Positions 1 to 8,843 of a DNA stretch of 10,100 nt are shown one piece after another. Each line of letters starts with the position of its first letter. Position 1 is the first letter of the stretch. The stretch is taken from assembly GCA_004369085.1 (NCBI GenBank), contig ML210179.1, forward strand, positions 1-10,100. Reading direction: 5' to 3'. The position numbers and the translations under genes were made by a program. This DNA comes from Coprinopsis marcescibilis (Eukaryota; Basidiomycota; Agaricomycetes; Agaricales; Psathyrellaceae). The notes beneath the pieces are model-generated. The model had not been told where the DNA came from and ran no database searches. It saw only the letters and a list, made by a program, of their open reading frames with translations.

Positions 1-411
1 ATTGCATCATTTTTCGTAGCGTGGCAATTAGGACGTCCATAAATAATATTGAAATTCGTTCGCGGCGGACGAGCCTCACGATTTGACCCTGATCGTCATG
101 GAGCTATGTTCCTATTAGGTAGGCTTACCCTGAGGTTCAGTGCCTCAATCTGGGAGATCCAATGCCTAGGGTCCTCGAGGGCGTAGTCTGCAGTTTCACA
201 TCTCTTCCACTGCAGGTCCGCGTGCGAGCCTAGCACTGGCCGAATTCTCCGCGGTAGCGCGGAAGATGGCGGCGATCGCACAGCCACGGAGATCAAATGC
301 GGACGTCATGGAGATCATCACTATGTACGTAAGCAAGAAGCAAAGAACTCTTTCGAGGCCTTTCTCGCCCACGCTGTTTCAAGACACATCGTTTGTAACC
401 ATACGTTCTCT

Positions 412-425
412 CTGACTCGAGTCAG
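412..425. promoter_or_regulatory. 14-bp perfect palindrome CTGACTCGAGTCAG
   Basis: The sequence CTGACTCGAGTCAG is identical to its reverse complement and lies about 88 bases before the ATG at 513. It contains two inverted TGACTC cores, the half-site type bound by fungal Gcn4/Cpc1-like bZIP factors, and a central CTCGAG box. The position suits an upstream activating site. That it binds anything is inference. Confidence 0.35.
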
Positions 426-447
426 CTCATCATTCCATTCCATGCCC

Positions 448-454
448 TTATATC
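448..454 (+). promoter_or_regulatory. TATA-like element (TTATATC)
   Basis: An AT-rich TTATATC lies about 60 bases before the ATG at 513, after a pyrimidine-rich run. The spacing is reasonable for a core promoter element of the large membrane-protein gene. It is a weak match and could be chance. Confidence 0.25.
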
Positions 455-505
455 TTGAAAAAACCTTTACCACGACTACGACTCTCTTACATCCCCCAAT
501 CTTGC

Positions 506-538
506 ATGGAACATGAAGGCAGAAGACGACTCGAATGA
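506..538 (+). other. Short upstream ORF overlapping the main start codon
   Basis: An ATG at 506, seven bases before the chosen start at 513, opens a different frame encoding ten residues and stops at TGA 536-538, inside the main coding sequence. Its context has T at -3 and G at +4 (weak to moderate). The main ATG has A at -3 (strong). Ribosomes could reach the main start by leaky scanning. Whether 506 is inside the mRNA depends on the transcription start, which is not known. Confidence 0.4.
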
Positions 539-3500
539 TTTGAAGAAGAGAAAGGGGCCGGCGCGGATGAATGTCAGTGATGAGGATAGTGGGTCGAGCA
601 GGTCGAGCAGGCCGAGTGGGAGTGTACAGTCCGAGGCAGTGAAGACTAACAAATACAAGGAGGCGATGTTGCAGAAAACGGCGTGGATAACAAAGAACTG
701 GACCTGGTCGACCGTAAAACCTGTAATTCGGTGTGCCATAGCTGCCTGGATCGCTGCCATTCTGTTTATCATCCCAAAAGTCGAACGGTGGATTGGCCAG
801 GTGCGCTTTCTTTGGCTGTTTATGATATTTGATTGACAAGCATGTAGGCTAGCTTCCTCATATTGATAGGTATGTTATTTTGACACGATAATGGACGGCC
901 GTCTCTGACGTGTATCGACCACAGCATCCTTCCTCTCACCGCCTAGCGACCCATTCGTGGCCGTATTCGAACGCGAGTTCCTCATTCTGCTATTCACAGC
1001 CGTATCATGGGCGTATGTCGCCTTTTTTTCCTACACCTCGCAGCCTCTAAATGCCAATACAGCTGGTCGTGTCTCGGTATCAAGCTCGCGAGTCTCGCAC
1101 GCGTGCATCACAATCCTGCAGAGACATTCACTGGGGTGTTGGATGGTCATTACATCGAAACCGCTGTGCGTCCTTGTCATTTCTTCGTGTCCCTCCGCAT
1201 GCGCTGAACGATTATGTGTAGCCAAGTGTGATATTGGGCGTGTTCATCGGTGTCGGGAGCGTCGTATTTCTCTACATAAAAGCCAGACAAGGTCCTGGTC
1301 CATACCTATTCGCCTCAATATTCGGGTGTATATGCCTCGGTGTGTCCCCTATCTCCCCTGCTCGGTTTCTAGCTAACTCGAGAACAGATATCAACCTCAC
1401 AACCGCCGTTCTGTTTCCGTTTCCCTACTACCAGGTAAGATACCTCTCTCAGCATTCCTCCCGATGACACGCTGAAATGCAAATTTCAGATCGGACAAAT
1501 GATCATGCTTCCACTTCTTCTGCATACGTGTATAGCGTTTACGACGAGCCTACTCGTCTTTCCGTGCACGATCAGCGCGCAGTACACTACACGTCTACAA
1601 GCCGTGCTCTCACCCCTCTCCACCCTCCTCGCCACCCAACGCGAATTGCTCCTCAAACCCCCATCCCCTTCGCCATCACCTTCACTTCCATGTCCTTCTC
1701 CCTCTCCATCCCCTTCGCTTTCCCCACACAACGAGAAACCCACTCACGAAGCCAACGACCGCACCGCAAATTTCACCATCCACCAAGACTCCGAGACAGA
1801 CACCCAATTCACCGCCTCCCTCTCATCCCTCCACCAAACCCTGCGCCAAAGTGAAGACGCTTTAATCGCCCTGGCAGCCTCAGGACGTTTGCTCTCCAGC
1901 GATCTCTACCTCTCCCGCTTCTCCCCCGCCGATTTCGAGGTCTTTAGAGATTTCGGACGGAGGTTGGTGGGGCGGATGAATGGGCTTGTTGGGTATTTTT
2001 CGCTGGTCGATCCCGACCGGGAGACGTTTGGGACTGCCAGTATCAGTGGTGGGGCGAGTGGGGTTGGGACTCCGCGGGTGGGGTCGAGAAGGGGGTCGGT
2101 TGAGAGGGGTAAGGGGTCTAGGAGAGGGTCGGTGGAGAGGAGTTATGCGGGTGTTGGCGGTGGGACTTCGAGGGGTACGTCTAGGGTTGGGTCACCTGAG
2201 CGTGGGCGGGCGATGCCCAGGGGTGCGTCCCCTGAACGTGAACGGGAGAGGGACAATGATAGGGGCGGGAGGATGGCCAGGCGGCTGTCCCCTGAACGGG
2301 GTCGTGTTGCCGATTTGGACAGGGTGCGCTCGACGGATAGGTTGGATAGGGTCAAGTCGAGTGATAGGATGGAGAGGATTAGATCTTCGGATCGGATGGA
2401 CAGAATGAAGGCTGCCACAGGGGATAGGCTGGATAGGGTCAAATCTTTGGAATCCGACTCGGCGTTTTTGGACGTCACGCCGCCTGGTACACCCAGGAGC
2501 GGGAGGGTGTCGCACCTGAACCCGCTCACGCCTGTGCAGAGTGCAGTCTCGTTTTTGAAGCATTCGAAGAGTGGGCACGGACAGTCGTCCTCTCCGCAGT
2601 CACACGCCCACGCCCATTCTTCATCTCATCCCCACACTTCTTCGCAACCTGGACACGCACATTCTTCCTCGCATGGACATGGACACGGACACGGACACCA
2701 TGGCGTGCACTTCCCGCACCTCCTACATGCCTCCCTCCTCAACCTCTCGTTCAAGTCTAAACAAGGCCGATCTACGCGCAAGGAACACGCAGTCGGCGTG
2801 TTCGAGAGCCAGCGCTATCTGAATTTGGAGGCGAAGAGGCGGTGGGATCCGAGGGACCCCGAGTGGTGTGGGGGTATGATGGGGTTGTTGAAAGAGTGGT
2901 TAGTCTTTCATTTTCATTTTCATTTTCATTTTCATTCCCTTTCCCTGCAATTGCTGATCCCTTTCACGTTCCACGTAGCTGCGATGAATTGATGGGAAAG
3001 AACGAGGAGGGCATCGAGCTCGTAAACCGGTGGTTGGGAAGTGTGCGACTGAACCGGCTTGGGCCGTTCATTGCGCGGTTTGTGCCGGGGTTGGAGAGGG
3101 CTGTGCCGTGGTTGGCGAAGAGGAGGGAGAAAGGGGAGGAGGAGAGGAAAGAGAGGGTTGAGGAAGTTCGGGTGTTTAGGGATTCGTTGCAGGAGGCGTT
3201 GAAGGTGTTTAGGAGCGATCTGAGGTCAGTCTTTTGGTTTGTGTTTGTCTTGTGCCGTCATGCTGGCGTTCGCGTACCAGTATTTGGCGTTTGTCGGTGA
3301 TCAATTGGACTAGATCCCGGTTTTGTCCGTCCTCATCTTGCGTGGACTTTTGGGATTCGTGCTAACCTAGTTTTGTGCTATAGGCTCAAAGTTTTGGACC
3401 CTTATAAACCTGCGTTTGAGGGCACAGTGGATGACGAAGATGAGGGTGGGTCTGGGTCCGGGTACGCTTCGCCTACGAATGGGGCGTCGAGTCCTGTCGC

Positions 3501-5999
3501 ACCTGGGACGCCTGTTTTTGGGTATGCGAGTCTAGGTGGTGGCAGCGCGACTCCGGGTGGATATACGACTCCAGGGGGGTACACAACGCCAGGTGGTCTA
3601 GGAGGAGGAGGGGCGGCGGACGTCCCACCCCATCGACATTTGTTCCACTGCTACGTCTTCCAATACCATTTGATCCAGATATCGGAGATCGTCATCGACA
3701 TGGTGAGTTACCTTTTATTTCTCGTCGGGTCCCTCTAACAATCCCGTTCGGTACCTAGTTGAACGAGATTCTGCGACTTGAGGAAGAGCGTGTGCAGCCA
3801 AAGTTGTGGACGCCGGTCAAGTATTTGTTTAGGTGGAGTCGATATGATATTCCGGAGGACGCGGAGAATGCCGAGGATGATGATCCTGGTTAGTTTTAGT
3901 TTTCCGTTTGGTTGTCCGCGTCACCCAGCTAACCGATCACTTTTTCGTTCTTCTTCTTCTTCTACTTTTTAGATATCATCCAAGGCGCGCACCCCGCGGA
4001 CCAGCATGATCCTGTACTTGGTATAGCCCGCCGACGGGACCCTGATGCGCTCCCGCCGCGGAATACGTTCGAGTGGATCATGAATATCGTCTATCGCGCC
4101 ATCGTAGATGTTTGGGGCGGGAATAGTCTGTTTGCTCTCAAGGCTGGTTTTATCAGCGGTAAGTGCGGTTACTCGTGTTTGAGTATCGAGGCGGGCTCTG
4201 ACAAGTTATTTGTTGATTCTAGTGGCGCTATGTCTCCCCAGTTTGATCAAGGATTCGGCGCCGTGGGCGTATAGTGAGTGATGTCCCAGTTGTGTAGATG
4301 GGAGCTGATTTGTTGGATTTGTGTATTAGAGAATCGATGGGTTTGGGCTGTGTGAGTCTTTTCGTTCTCTGTAGACCGTCGTCGACTGACATCACGATCA
4401 TGAATTTAGGATCATGGGCCAATTGACTGTAGCACGCTTCAGGGGCGATACGGCGTTCGGTCTGTGCGCGAGGATCATTGCGACAGGTGTGGGTGGTTGT
4501 ATCGGGATGGCGATGTGGTGCGTTCGTTTTCTTCTCGATGGCATTCCGAGATTTCCGACTAACATTTGAATCCGATTCTAGGTACATATCTAGAGGGAAC
4601 CCCTTTGGGCTTGCGGCTGTCTGTGGTGCCTGCTTCCCCTTCCTCTTTTATATCCGGCTCTACTGTCCTATTCCTCCCATGACGAACCTTGTAGCGTTCA
4701 TCACGTCTGTTTTGGTAAGCTTTCTTTTTTACTTATCTCGTTGGGTAACGGAATTGATGGGTTTGTGATATGTAGGTTTTGGGATACTCGTATCAAGACT
4801 CGCTGAGCGTTAATCCTGGTACGGTCGGTACCGGATGGGACGTTGCTTGGGTGAGTTGCGCGGCTTTCAGTTTTGTCATCCGTTGGTTGACAGAGACGTC
4901 TTTAGCGACGTTTTATTCTGGTTATAGTTGGTGTTACAGCGGTCTTGTAAGTCCTCCACATCCGTATGTGTCGTCAGGGCCTTATCTCATGCCTGTCGTC
5001 ACAACAGTATAGCCTCGCTTCTCCCGCCCAACATGACGCTTCGACGATACCACCGCCATCTGCTGTCCACCACCAGTGCCGAAGTCGGCGCGATTTACTG
5101 TGCTATCATATCGTATGCCACGAATCGGCAGGAGGCGAGTGTTCAGGAGATCGTGACGAGTTTGATCGCCACGAGAGCAAAGTTGACGCGCTCGGTGGTG
5201 TTGAAGACCAATATCATCTACGAGGTCAGTAGGCTCGTCCTTTACATTCTCTCTACAAATACTAACAGGCATTTCTTTCATCTTTTGCAGTTCTCGCTGA
5301 GGGGAAGGTGGCCCAAGGACCGGTACCAACAGGTGTTGGACCTGCAGATCGCGATTTCGTACTCTCTGGGCCACCTCATGTCTGTTGTTAAGCATCTGGA
5401 ACCTGCGTGGACGAGGGCGTTTTTACGGCGGTGTCGGTTGCTCGATCCGGACTTTCAAGGGGATGTGTTGGCTGTTCTCAGTGCGTACCTTGGTTAAACT
5501 TGTCATGGATGTGTGGCTCATGGTCTTGGGTTTCTTTTAGCTATGATATCGTCGTCGCTGAGAAGTGGGACTCCGCTCCCACAGATCACACCCTGTCCGT
5601 TGTTGGATAGGTTCACGATGAAGTATCATGGGTTGGATGTTATCCATCGGGATGCGGAGGAAGATTATGGGTTGCCGAGGTTGTTGACGATAGATACGTT
5701 GCAGAACGAGCAGTACATGTACGTCTCTTATCTTCGTCATCTCCTCTTTTTCTTCTTCTAAACACAATACTTACTGGAACGGATCTATCAGGATATTCTG
5801 TGTCGGCATATCTACGGCGTACAGTATCATGAACCGATTGGACAAGTTGATGTTTGCGGCGAAGGAGATTGTGGGGGAGCAGTATCATTTGCATGGGATT
5901 GATATTGCGATGGGGGCTGGGGGGAGTGCGTATGGCGGTGGGGCTGGGTTAGGGAGGTTGACCAGTCAGCTCTTGGGGCCTGTGAAAGGGGGAGTTTGA
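513..5999 (+). CDS. FUSC/ArAE-like putative ER membrane transporter (21 exons, about 1392 aa)
   Basis: Recognised as the fungal family combining a 6TM N-terminal 'putative ER transporter' domain, a FUSC-like 6TM domain and a C-terminal DUF2421; yeast Bre4 (brefeldin A sensitivity) belongs to it. Transport substrate is unknown; proton-driven efflux of aromatic acids is only a family-level analogy. Inferred exons: 513-800, 848-869, 925-1012, 1063-1165, 1222-1339, 1388-1434, 1490-2898, 2979-3224, 3384-3702, 3759-3888, 3973-4158, 4223-4273, 4330-4351, 4410-4517, 4582-4714, 4776-4850, 4906-4946, 5008-5224, 5291-5480, 5541-5718, 5792-5999. All junctions keep frame and introns are GT..AG. Membrane half 1 spans about residues 72-250. 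A low-complexity loop spans about 404-630, and a charged helix (EEERKERVEEV) lies near 740. Membrane half 2 spans about 940-1135 and includes the hallmark NSLFALKAG. DUF2421 follows, with PLPQITPCPLLDRF at about 1275-1290. The start at 513 has A at -3. The family is certain; some splice sites, especially the exon 7/8 join, are less so. Confidence 0.9.
1657..1728 (+). repeat. Ser-Pro low-complexity run in exon 7
   Basis: Pyrimidine-rich, near-repetitive DNA encodes alternating Ser-Pro residues (PSPSPSPS and variants), just after the last helix of the first membrane half. It is likely a flexible, unstructured linker. The repetition makes length variation between strains likely. Confidence 0.6.
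2075..2320 (+). repeat. RRGS / SPER-rich disordered segment of exon 7
   Basis: The encoded stretch (about residues 418-500) holds two copies of RRGSVER, one RRLSPER and further SPER motifs (GSPERGR, ASPERER). It is almost free of hydrophobic residues. RRxS matches the consensus of protein kinase A, and SP matches proline-directed kinases. The segment sits between the two membrane halves, where a regulated cytosolic loop would be expected. Phosphorylation is inference. Confidence 0.6.
2320..2450 (+). repeat. Degenerate Asp-Arg tandem repeat (DRxDRxKS type)
   Basis: Imperfect tandem units of about seven residues occur here: STDRLDRVKS, SSDRMERIRS, SSDRMDRMKA and GDRLDRVKS. At DNA level GATAGG/GATCGG-type blocks recur. 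The residues alternate acidic and basic charge, giving a highly charged helix or disordered region within the loop of the membrane transporter. Confidence 0.65.
2570..2705 (+). repeat. His/Ser-rich tract ending in a (HG)n run with a GGACAY hexamer repeat
   Basis: This codes for a Ser/His-rich stretch (about residues 583-628) that finishes with four to five His-Gly pairs followed by HHG. The DNA at 2675-2698 is four copies of GGACAC/GGACAT. Such clusters of histidines can bind Zn2+, Ni2+ or Cu2+ in other proteins. Here that is only a possibility. Confidence 0.65.
2909..2936 (+). repeat. CATTTT hexamer microsatellite inside intron 7
   Basis: Four tandem copies of CATTTT plus a partial CATT lie within the intron 2899-2978, near its donor. 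The repeat has the pyrimidine-rich character of intron sequence, which supports this stretch being non-coding even though the upstream frame stays open through it. Confidence 0.8.
3550..3597 (+). repeat. TPGGYT pentamer/hexamer peptide repeat in exon 9
   Basis: Encodes TPGGYTTPGGYTTPGG, preceded by Gly/Ser/Pro/Thr-rich sequence and followed by a poly-Gly patch. The third codon positions differ between copies, so the repeat is not a very recent duplication. It forms a flexible linker just before the conserved segment that begins HRHLFHCYVFQYHL. Confidence 0.7.
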
Positions 6000-6400
6000 A
6001 TTTCGAGGCTCGATCTCGACGGTAAAATGTTCATTTCGAACTTCGTATAGACTTTTTCGCTTTCGTATTATAGACTTATTTTTCCCTTGTGGGCATCATT
6101 AATGTAGACGTTATCTTTGTGTACTTGATTTAGATTAGAGTATAGATTTTGGACTGTACCATGGGATGGGATGTTGGACTCGAGGCACATCGGACGTATT
6201 TGGCGATCTCAGAATTGGTTGGCGCTAAATTCCATTGGGAGATCTTGCGGAGATATGCGACTTGGATGACGCCATATGGCGGAGGGAACCCAAGTCGTAG
6301 CGTTGCGAACTCGATTCCCTCGGCGCTTCTTGCTGCTTCTGTCTCCGAGGTTTGAGCTCCCGCTGATGAATTGCTTGTACAGTTCCCTCGCTGTCGTTTG

Positions 6401-6418
6401 TGACTCATGGCCATGAGT
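6401..6418. promoter_or_regulatory. TGACTCA site overlapping a 16-bp perfect palindrome
   Basis: TGACTCA at 6401-6407 is the consensus of AP-1/Gcn4-type bZIP factors (Cpc1 in filamentous fungi). Bases 6403-6418, ACTCATGGCCATGAGT, form a perfect palindrome. It lies about 345 bases before the F-box start. A control role is inferred from position and motif only. Confidence 0.35.
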
Positions 6419-6651
6419 AAATGTACTGCTGATCAAAGAACAACCATCAACCCGACGGCCGCATAGCCTCGTAGTTCCCGGTTGTTTGCTTCTGAAGGTA
6501 CGTGTGTGGGTTGCAGCTGTATACGTACACATGGGAGATAATAGACCACTAGTGTGGCGATGAGCCATCTTGGCTGTCGGATCAGTCAGCGTCGTCAAGT
6601 CCCATTCCGAACTTGACCACAGTTGCGGAGGGTTCAGGCTTTGGGACTGTC

Positions 6652-6670
6652 CTCTCTCTCTCTCTCTCTC
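6652..6670 (+). repeat. (CT)n microsatellite in the F-box gene promoter
   Basis: An uninterrupted run of about nine CT dinucleotides lies 90 bases before the F-box ATG. Pyrimidine tracts just upstream of transcription starts are common in filamentous fungal promoters, so this may be part of the core promoter. It is also a likely length-variable locus. Confidence 0.8.
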
Positions 6671-6712
6671 GTTCCCATCTCCTCTTCCCATTTTGCCGGA
6701 TTGCAAATAGTA

Positions 6713-6720
6713 CTATATTT
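6713..6720 (+). promoter_or_regulatory. TATA-like element (CTATATTT)
   Basis: CTATATTT lies 41 bases before the ATG at 6761, downstream of the CT tract. It is a good TATA-like match, but close to the start, so the 5' leader would be very short if transcription began 30 bases downstream. Confidence 0.35.
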
Positions 6721-6760
6721 CTCGGGAAATACCCATACTCCTGGACGTTGAAGCCGCGCC

Positions 6761-8843
6761 ATGGACGCCATTCCGGTGCCATCAGACTCTTCAGTGCGTT
6801 CTGCCAGTCTCCAGCTATCAAAGTTTAACCCAAATACCCATCTACCCAATGCATTAGAGCAAGTGCCGACACGGCGTTCATGCTCTCCCTAACGAGATCT
6901 TGGCCAACATCTTCCTTCACTGCATCACCGACCTCAGCCTTTGGCCTTCCCCCGAGCGGGCCCCACTTCTCCTGTGTCACATCAGCCACCGCTGGCGCAA
7001 TGTCGCACAACACACCCCTTTCCTTTGGTCGCGCCTCTCCTGCTCATTCACACCTCAACCCGGTCCGCGTTATCTTCCGAGCGCGCTCTATCACGACATG
7101 CGCCTTGACTCAAAATTGGCTGGCACTATCACGAATACGAATGAGCCGCACTCCTACTCCCTCCTCCGCGCAGCTTGGTTGTCAAACCAATGGATCAGGA
7201 GCTCGAGCCCGCTTCCTCTCGCCGACTTTACCCTATCAGTGTCCCGATTTTCGTCCGGCTTCAGAACGGATTGGGAAGCTTCTTCTCTCCACGATGGCTT
7301 CTCCACCGACGTCTTATCTCTCGTCTTCGGCAAAATTTCCAATCAACATGGTTCCGGTACTATCCCTTCCGTGCCTACACAATCCCAAACTTGGGATTGG
7401 CAATCTATTCCAGGCATCCGACAGCTAGACTTGACTGTGGATTACTTATGGGATCTACCACTGTTACCACACGCAAAGGGGTCAGATTCCGAAACCTTTC
7501 TACACCTAGCAGCGCTAGAATATCTCACTCTACGCACTACACACCACACATACCTGGATGGTCCAACCGCCCCTACGCCTCATCTAGTTTCCCCATTCAG
7601 CCCACGCGTGTCGCCGAGATTGCGGGGGGTGAACCTCGACGTTCCATGGACTGCCCTCGTTAGCCCGACGCATGAAGACTACGAATTACACCTAGCGTTG
7701 TCTATCCAAACACCTATCGTCCCATTACCTTTGTCCTTCGTCCCCTGGCATCAACTTGAGACGCTTACCATTGTTCAGCCGATCCCTGTTCAGCTGTGGA
7801 GGATGGTAGCGGTGGGGTGTGGGAGGCTGCGGGAAGCGCATGTGAAGGTCTTTCAGTCAGAACTTCCCCACGGCGGGACTCCATTCTCCTTCCAGTTCCC
7901 AGCCGCGAGGGGTGTTACTCCCCTCCTATTCCTCGAGAGGCTGAGCATTGTCTTCGACGGAAACAAGGACAACACAAACTTCGACCACTCAGGCGTTAAC
8001 ACAGACGCTGTCGGGACCTCTCCTTTCAATCTCGCACTAGCCGGACTCGTGTTCCACTCGCTATCCTCCCTATGCATATCCTCCTCGTCCCCCAACTCCA
8101 GTATCACGATCCCCTTTCTTCCTTCATCAGCTATAGTAGCACCGTTACCCGAGCTCTACGAAACCTACGCAACACTCAGTCGCACACTCATCCAGCTCTC
8201 CTTGCACAACATACATGCCACCCCTGGCCTAACCCACCTCCTCCAACACACACCCTTTCTTACACACTTACACGTCGAAACAGGCGGGTCAGAGCAAGAG
8301 TTTGGATTCGGGCCTGGTACAGACTCCGGCGAGCTATGGGAATCAATGCTCGACACTGGCAGCTATACCAGCAGCTACTATCTTTCCTTCCCCCGCCGCT
8401 TACAGGACGCACAGGACGCGGGGTCTAAGTCGGAGTCGGAGCTGGTACTAATAGATAAACTTCTCCCAATGCTGCAGAACCTCAGCGTGGTCCTGCACGA
8501 TCCTAACGAGCCCTCCCGAGTGTCAAACTTGAGCTTGGGCTTGGAGTTGGGCTTGCTGAGCGACATGGTCTCCTCTCGGTGGCGCTCCAGATCCTCATTC
8601 TCATGGCCGATGACGATGTTTCATACCCACGACATGGCCCGCAAAGCAGCAGCTCAGACACTACGAACCGTCACCATCCGACTCGAGTCGCACAAATCCA
8701 AGTCATCGTTAATGCCATTGTCCGGAAACTGGGTGAGTGGGGCGGTACGGTACTCCTGGGCGGCGAGTGGAGCAGCTTTCCTCCAGGCGATGTTGGGTAA
8801 ATGTGCAGTTGAAGGGCTTGAGCTGAATATCGTGGTGGTATGA
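6761..8843 (+). CDS. F-box protein with irregular leucine-rich segments (2 exons, about 672 aa)
   Basis: Likely substrate adaptor of an SCF (Skp1-cullin-F-box) ubiquitin ligase; target unknown. The F-box starts at about residue 21 with LPNEILANIFLHC and closes with the agaric-type CHISHRWRNVAQHTPFLWSRL near residues 51-71. After it, leucine-rich segments occur at irregular spacing (IRQLDLTV, LEYLTLR, LETLTIV, LERLSIVFD, LIQLSLHNI, LTHLHVE, LQNLSVVLHD), suggesting an LRR-like solenoid. The F-box frame has a stop at 6855-6857 and no ATG after it, so a 5' exon is required. ATG 6761 (G at -3 and +4) gives 11 codons to 6793. A 64-nt intron, 6794-6857, with donor GTGCGT, a TTTAAC branch-like sequence and acceptor TTAG, restores the frame in phase 0 and removes that stop. 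Exon 2 is 6858-8843. A GTGAGT at about 8735 is in an open frame and was not treated as a donor. F-box identity is firm; the first exon is inferred. Confidence 0.85.

Larger units (their letters stand above)
1..512. other. Intergenic / upstream region of the FUSC-like gene
   Basis: No convincing gene was found here. The longest open stretch is on the minus strand (about 296 to 96) and lacks an ATG in frame. It ends beside a fair splice donor (GTAAGC read on the minus strand, near 129), so the first exon of a divergent gene leaving the window to the left is conceivable but not supported. The last 120 bases look like a fungal core promoter: pyrimidine-rich runs, a palindrome at 412-425 and a TATA-like stretch at 448-454. 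Confidence 0.5.
6000..6760. other. Intergenic region between the membrane transporter and F-box genes
   Basis: The first 150 bases are T-rich and probably contain the 3' untranslated end of the upstream gene, but no canonical AATAAA was found. The rest should hold the F-box promoter. Open stretches on both strands here (about 6149-6355 plus, 6209-6706 minus) show no recognisable protein, and the minus one translates the CT microsatellite as alternating Arg-Glu, so I regard them as chance. Confidence 0.6.

Noticed and set aside
96..310. Possible first exon of a divergent gene on the minus strand, with a GTAAGC donor near 129
   Set aside because: The frame that reaches the donor has no ATG after an upstream stop, and the only nearby ATG (about 309 on the minus strand) opens a different frame that ends after 37 residues. 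No recognisable protein family.
321..839. Long open frame on the minus strand across the start of the transporter gene
   Set aside because: It covers exon 1, intron 1 and the promoter of a recognised gene on the other strand, and its translation has no family resemblance. It is a shadow of the real gene.
2143..2578. Two overlapping minus-strand open frames of 128 residues opposite exon 7
   Set aside because: They are mirror translations of the low-complexity Arg/Ser/Asp repeats, with no independent start, splice or domain evidence.
3361..3383. Alternative acceptor CTAG at 3370 for intron 8
   Set aside because: It lies only a few bases after the branch-like GCTAAC and would break the frame. 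The TATAG ending at 3383 keeps frame and gives the expected continuation LKVLDPYKPAF.
4881..4905. Acceptor at 4893 (GACAG) for the exon that follows 4850
   Set aside because: Using it leads to stops or a frame without family sense. The acceptor ending at 4905 gives RRFILVIVGVTAV, a proper membrane helix in frame with both neighbours.
6149..6355. Plus-strand open frame of up to 68 residues (ATG at 6161) between the transporter and F-box genes
   Set aside because: No recognisable family, located where the 3' untranslated region of the upstream gene is expected, and no splice sites that would extend it convincingly.
6209..6706. Minus-strand open frame of 165 residues in the intergenic region
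   Set aside because: It contains the CT microsatellite read as alternating Arg-Glu and shows no domain. It overlaps the probable promoter of the F-box gene.
8733..8780. GTGAGT donor-like sequence near the 3' end of the F-box gene
   Set aside because: The frame is open through it to a natural TGA, the nearest suitable acceptor would give a 43-nt intron, and no branch-point-like sequence is visible.
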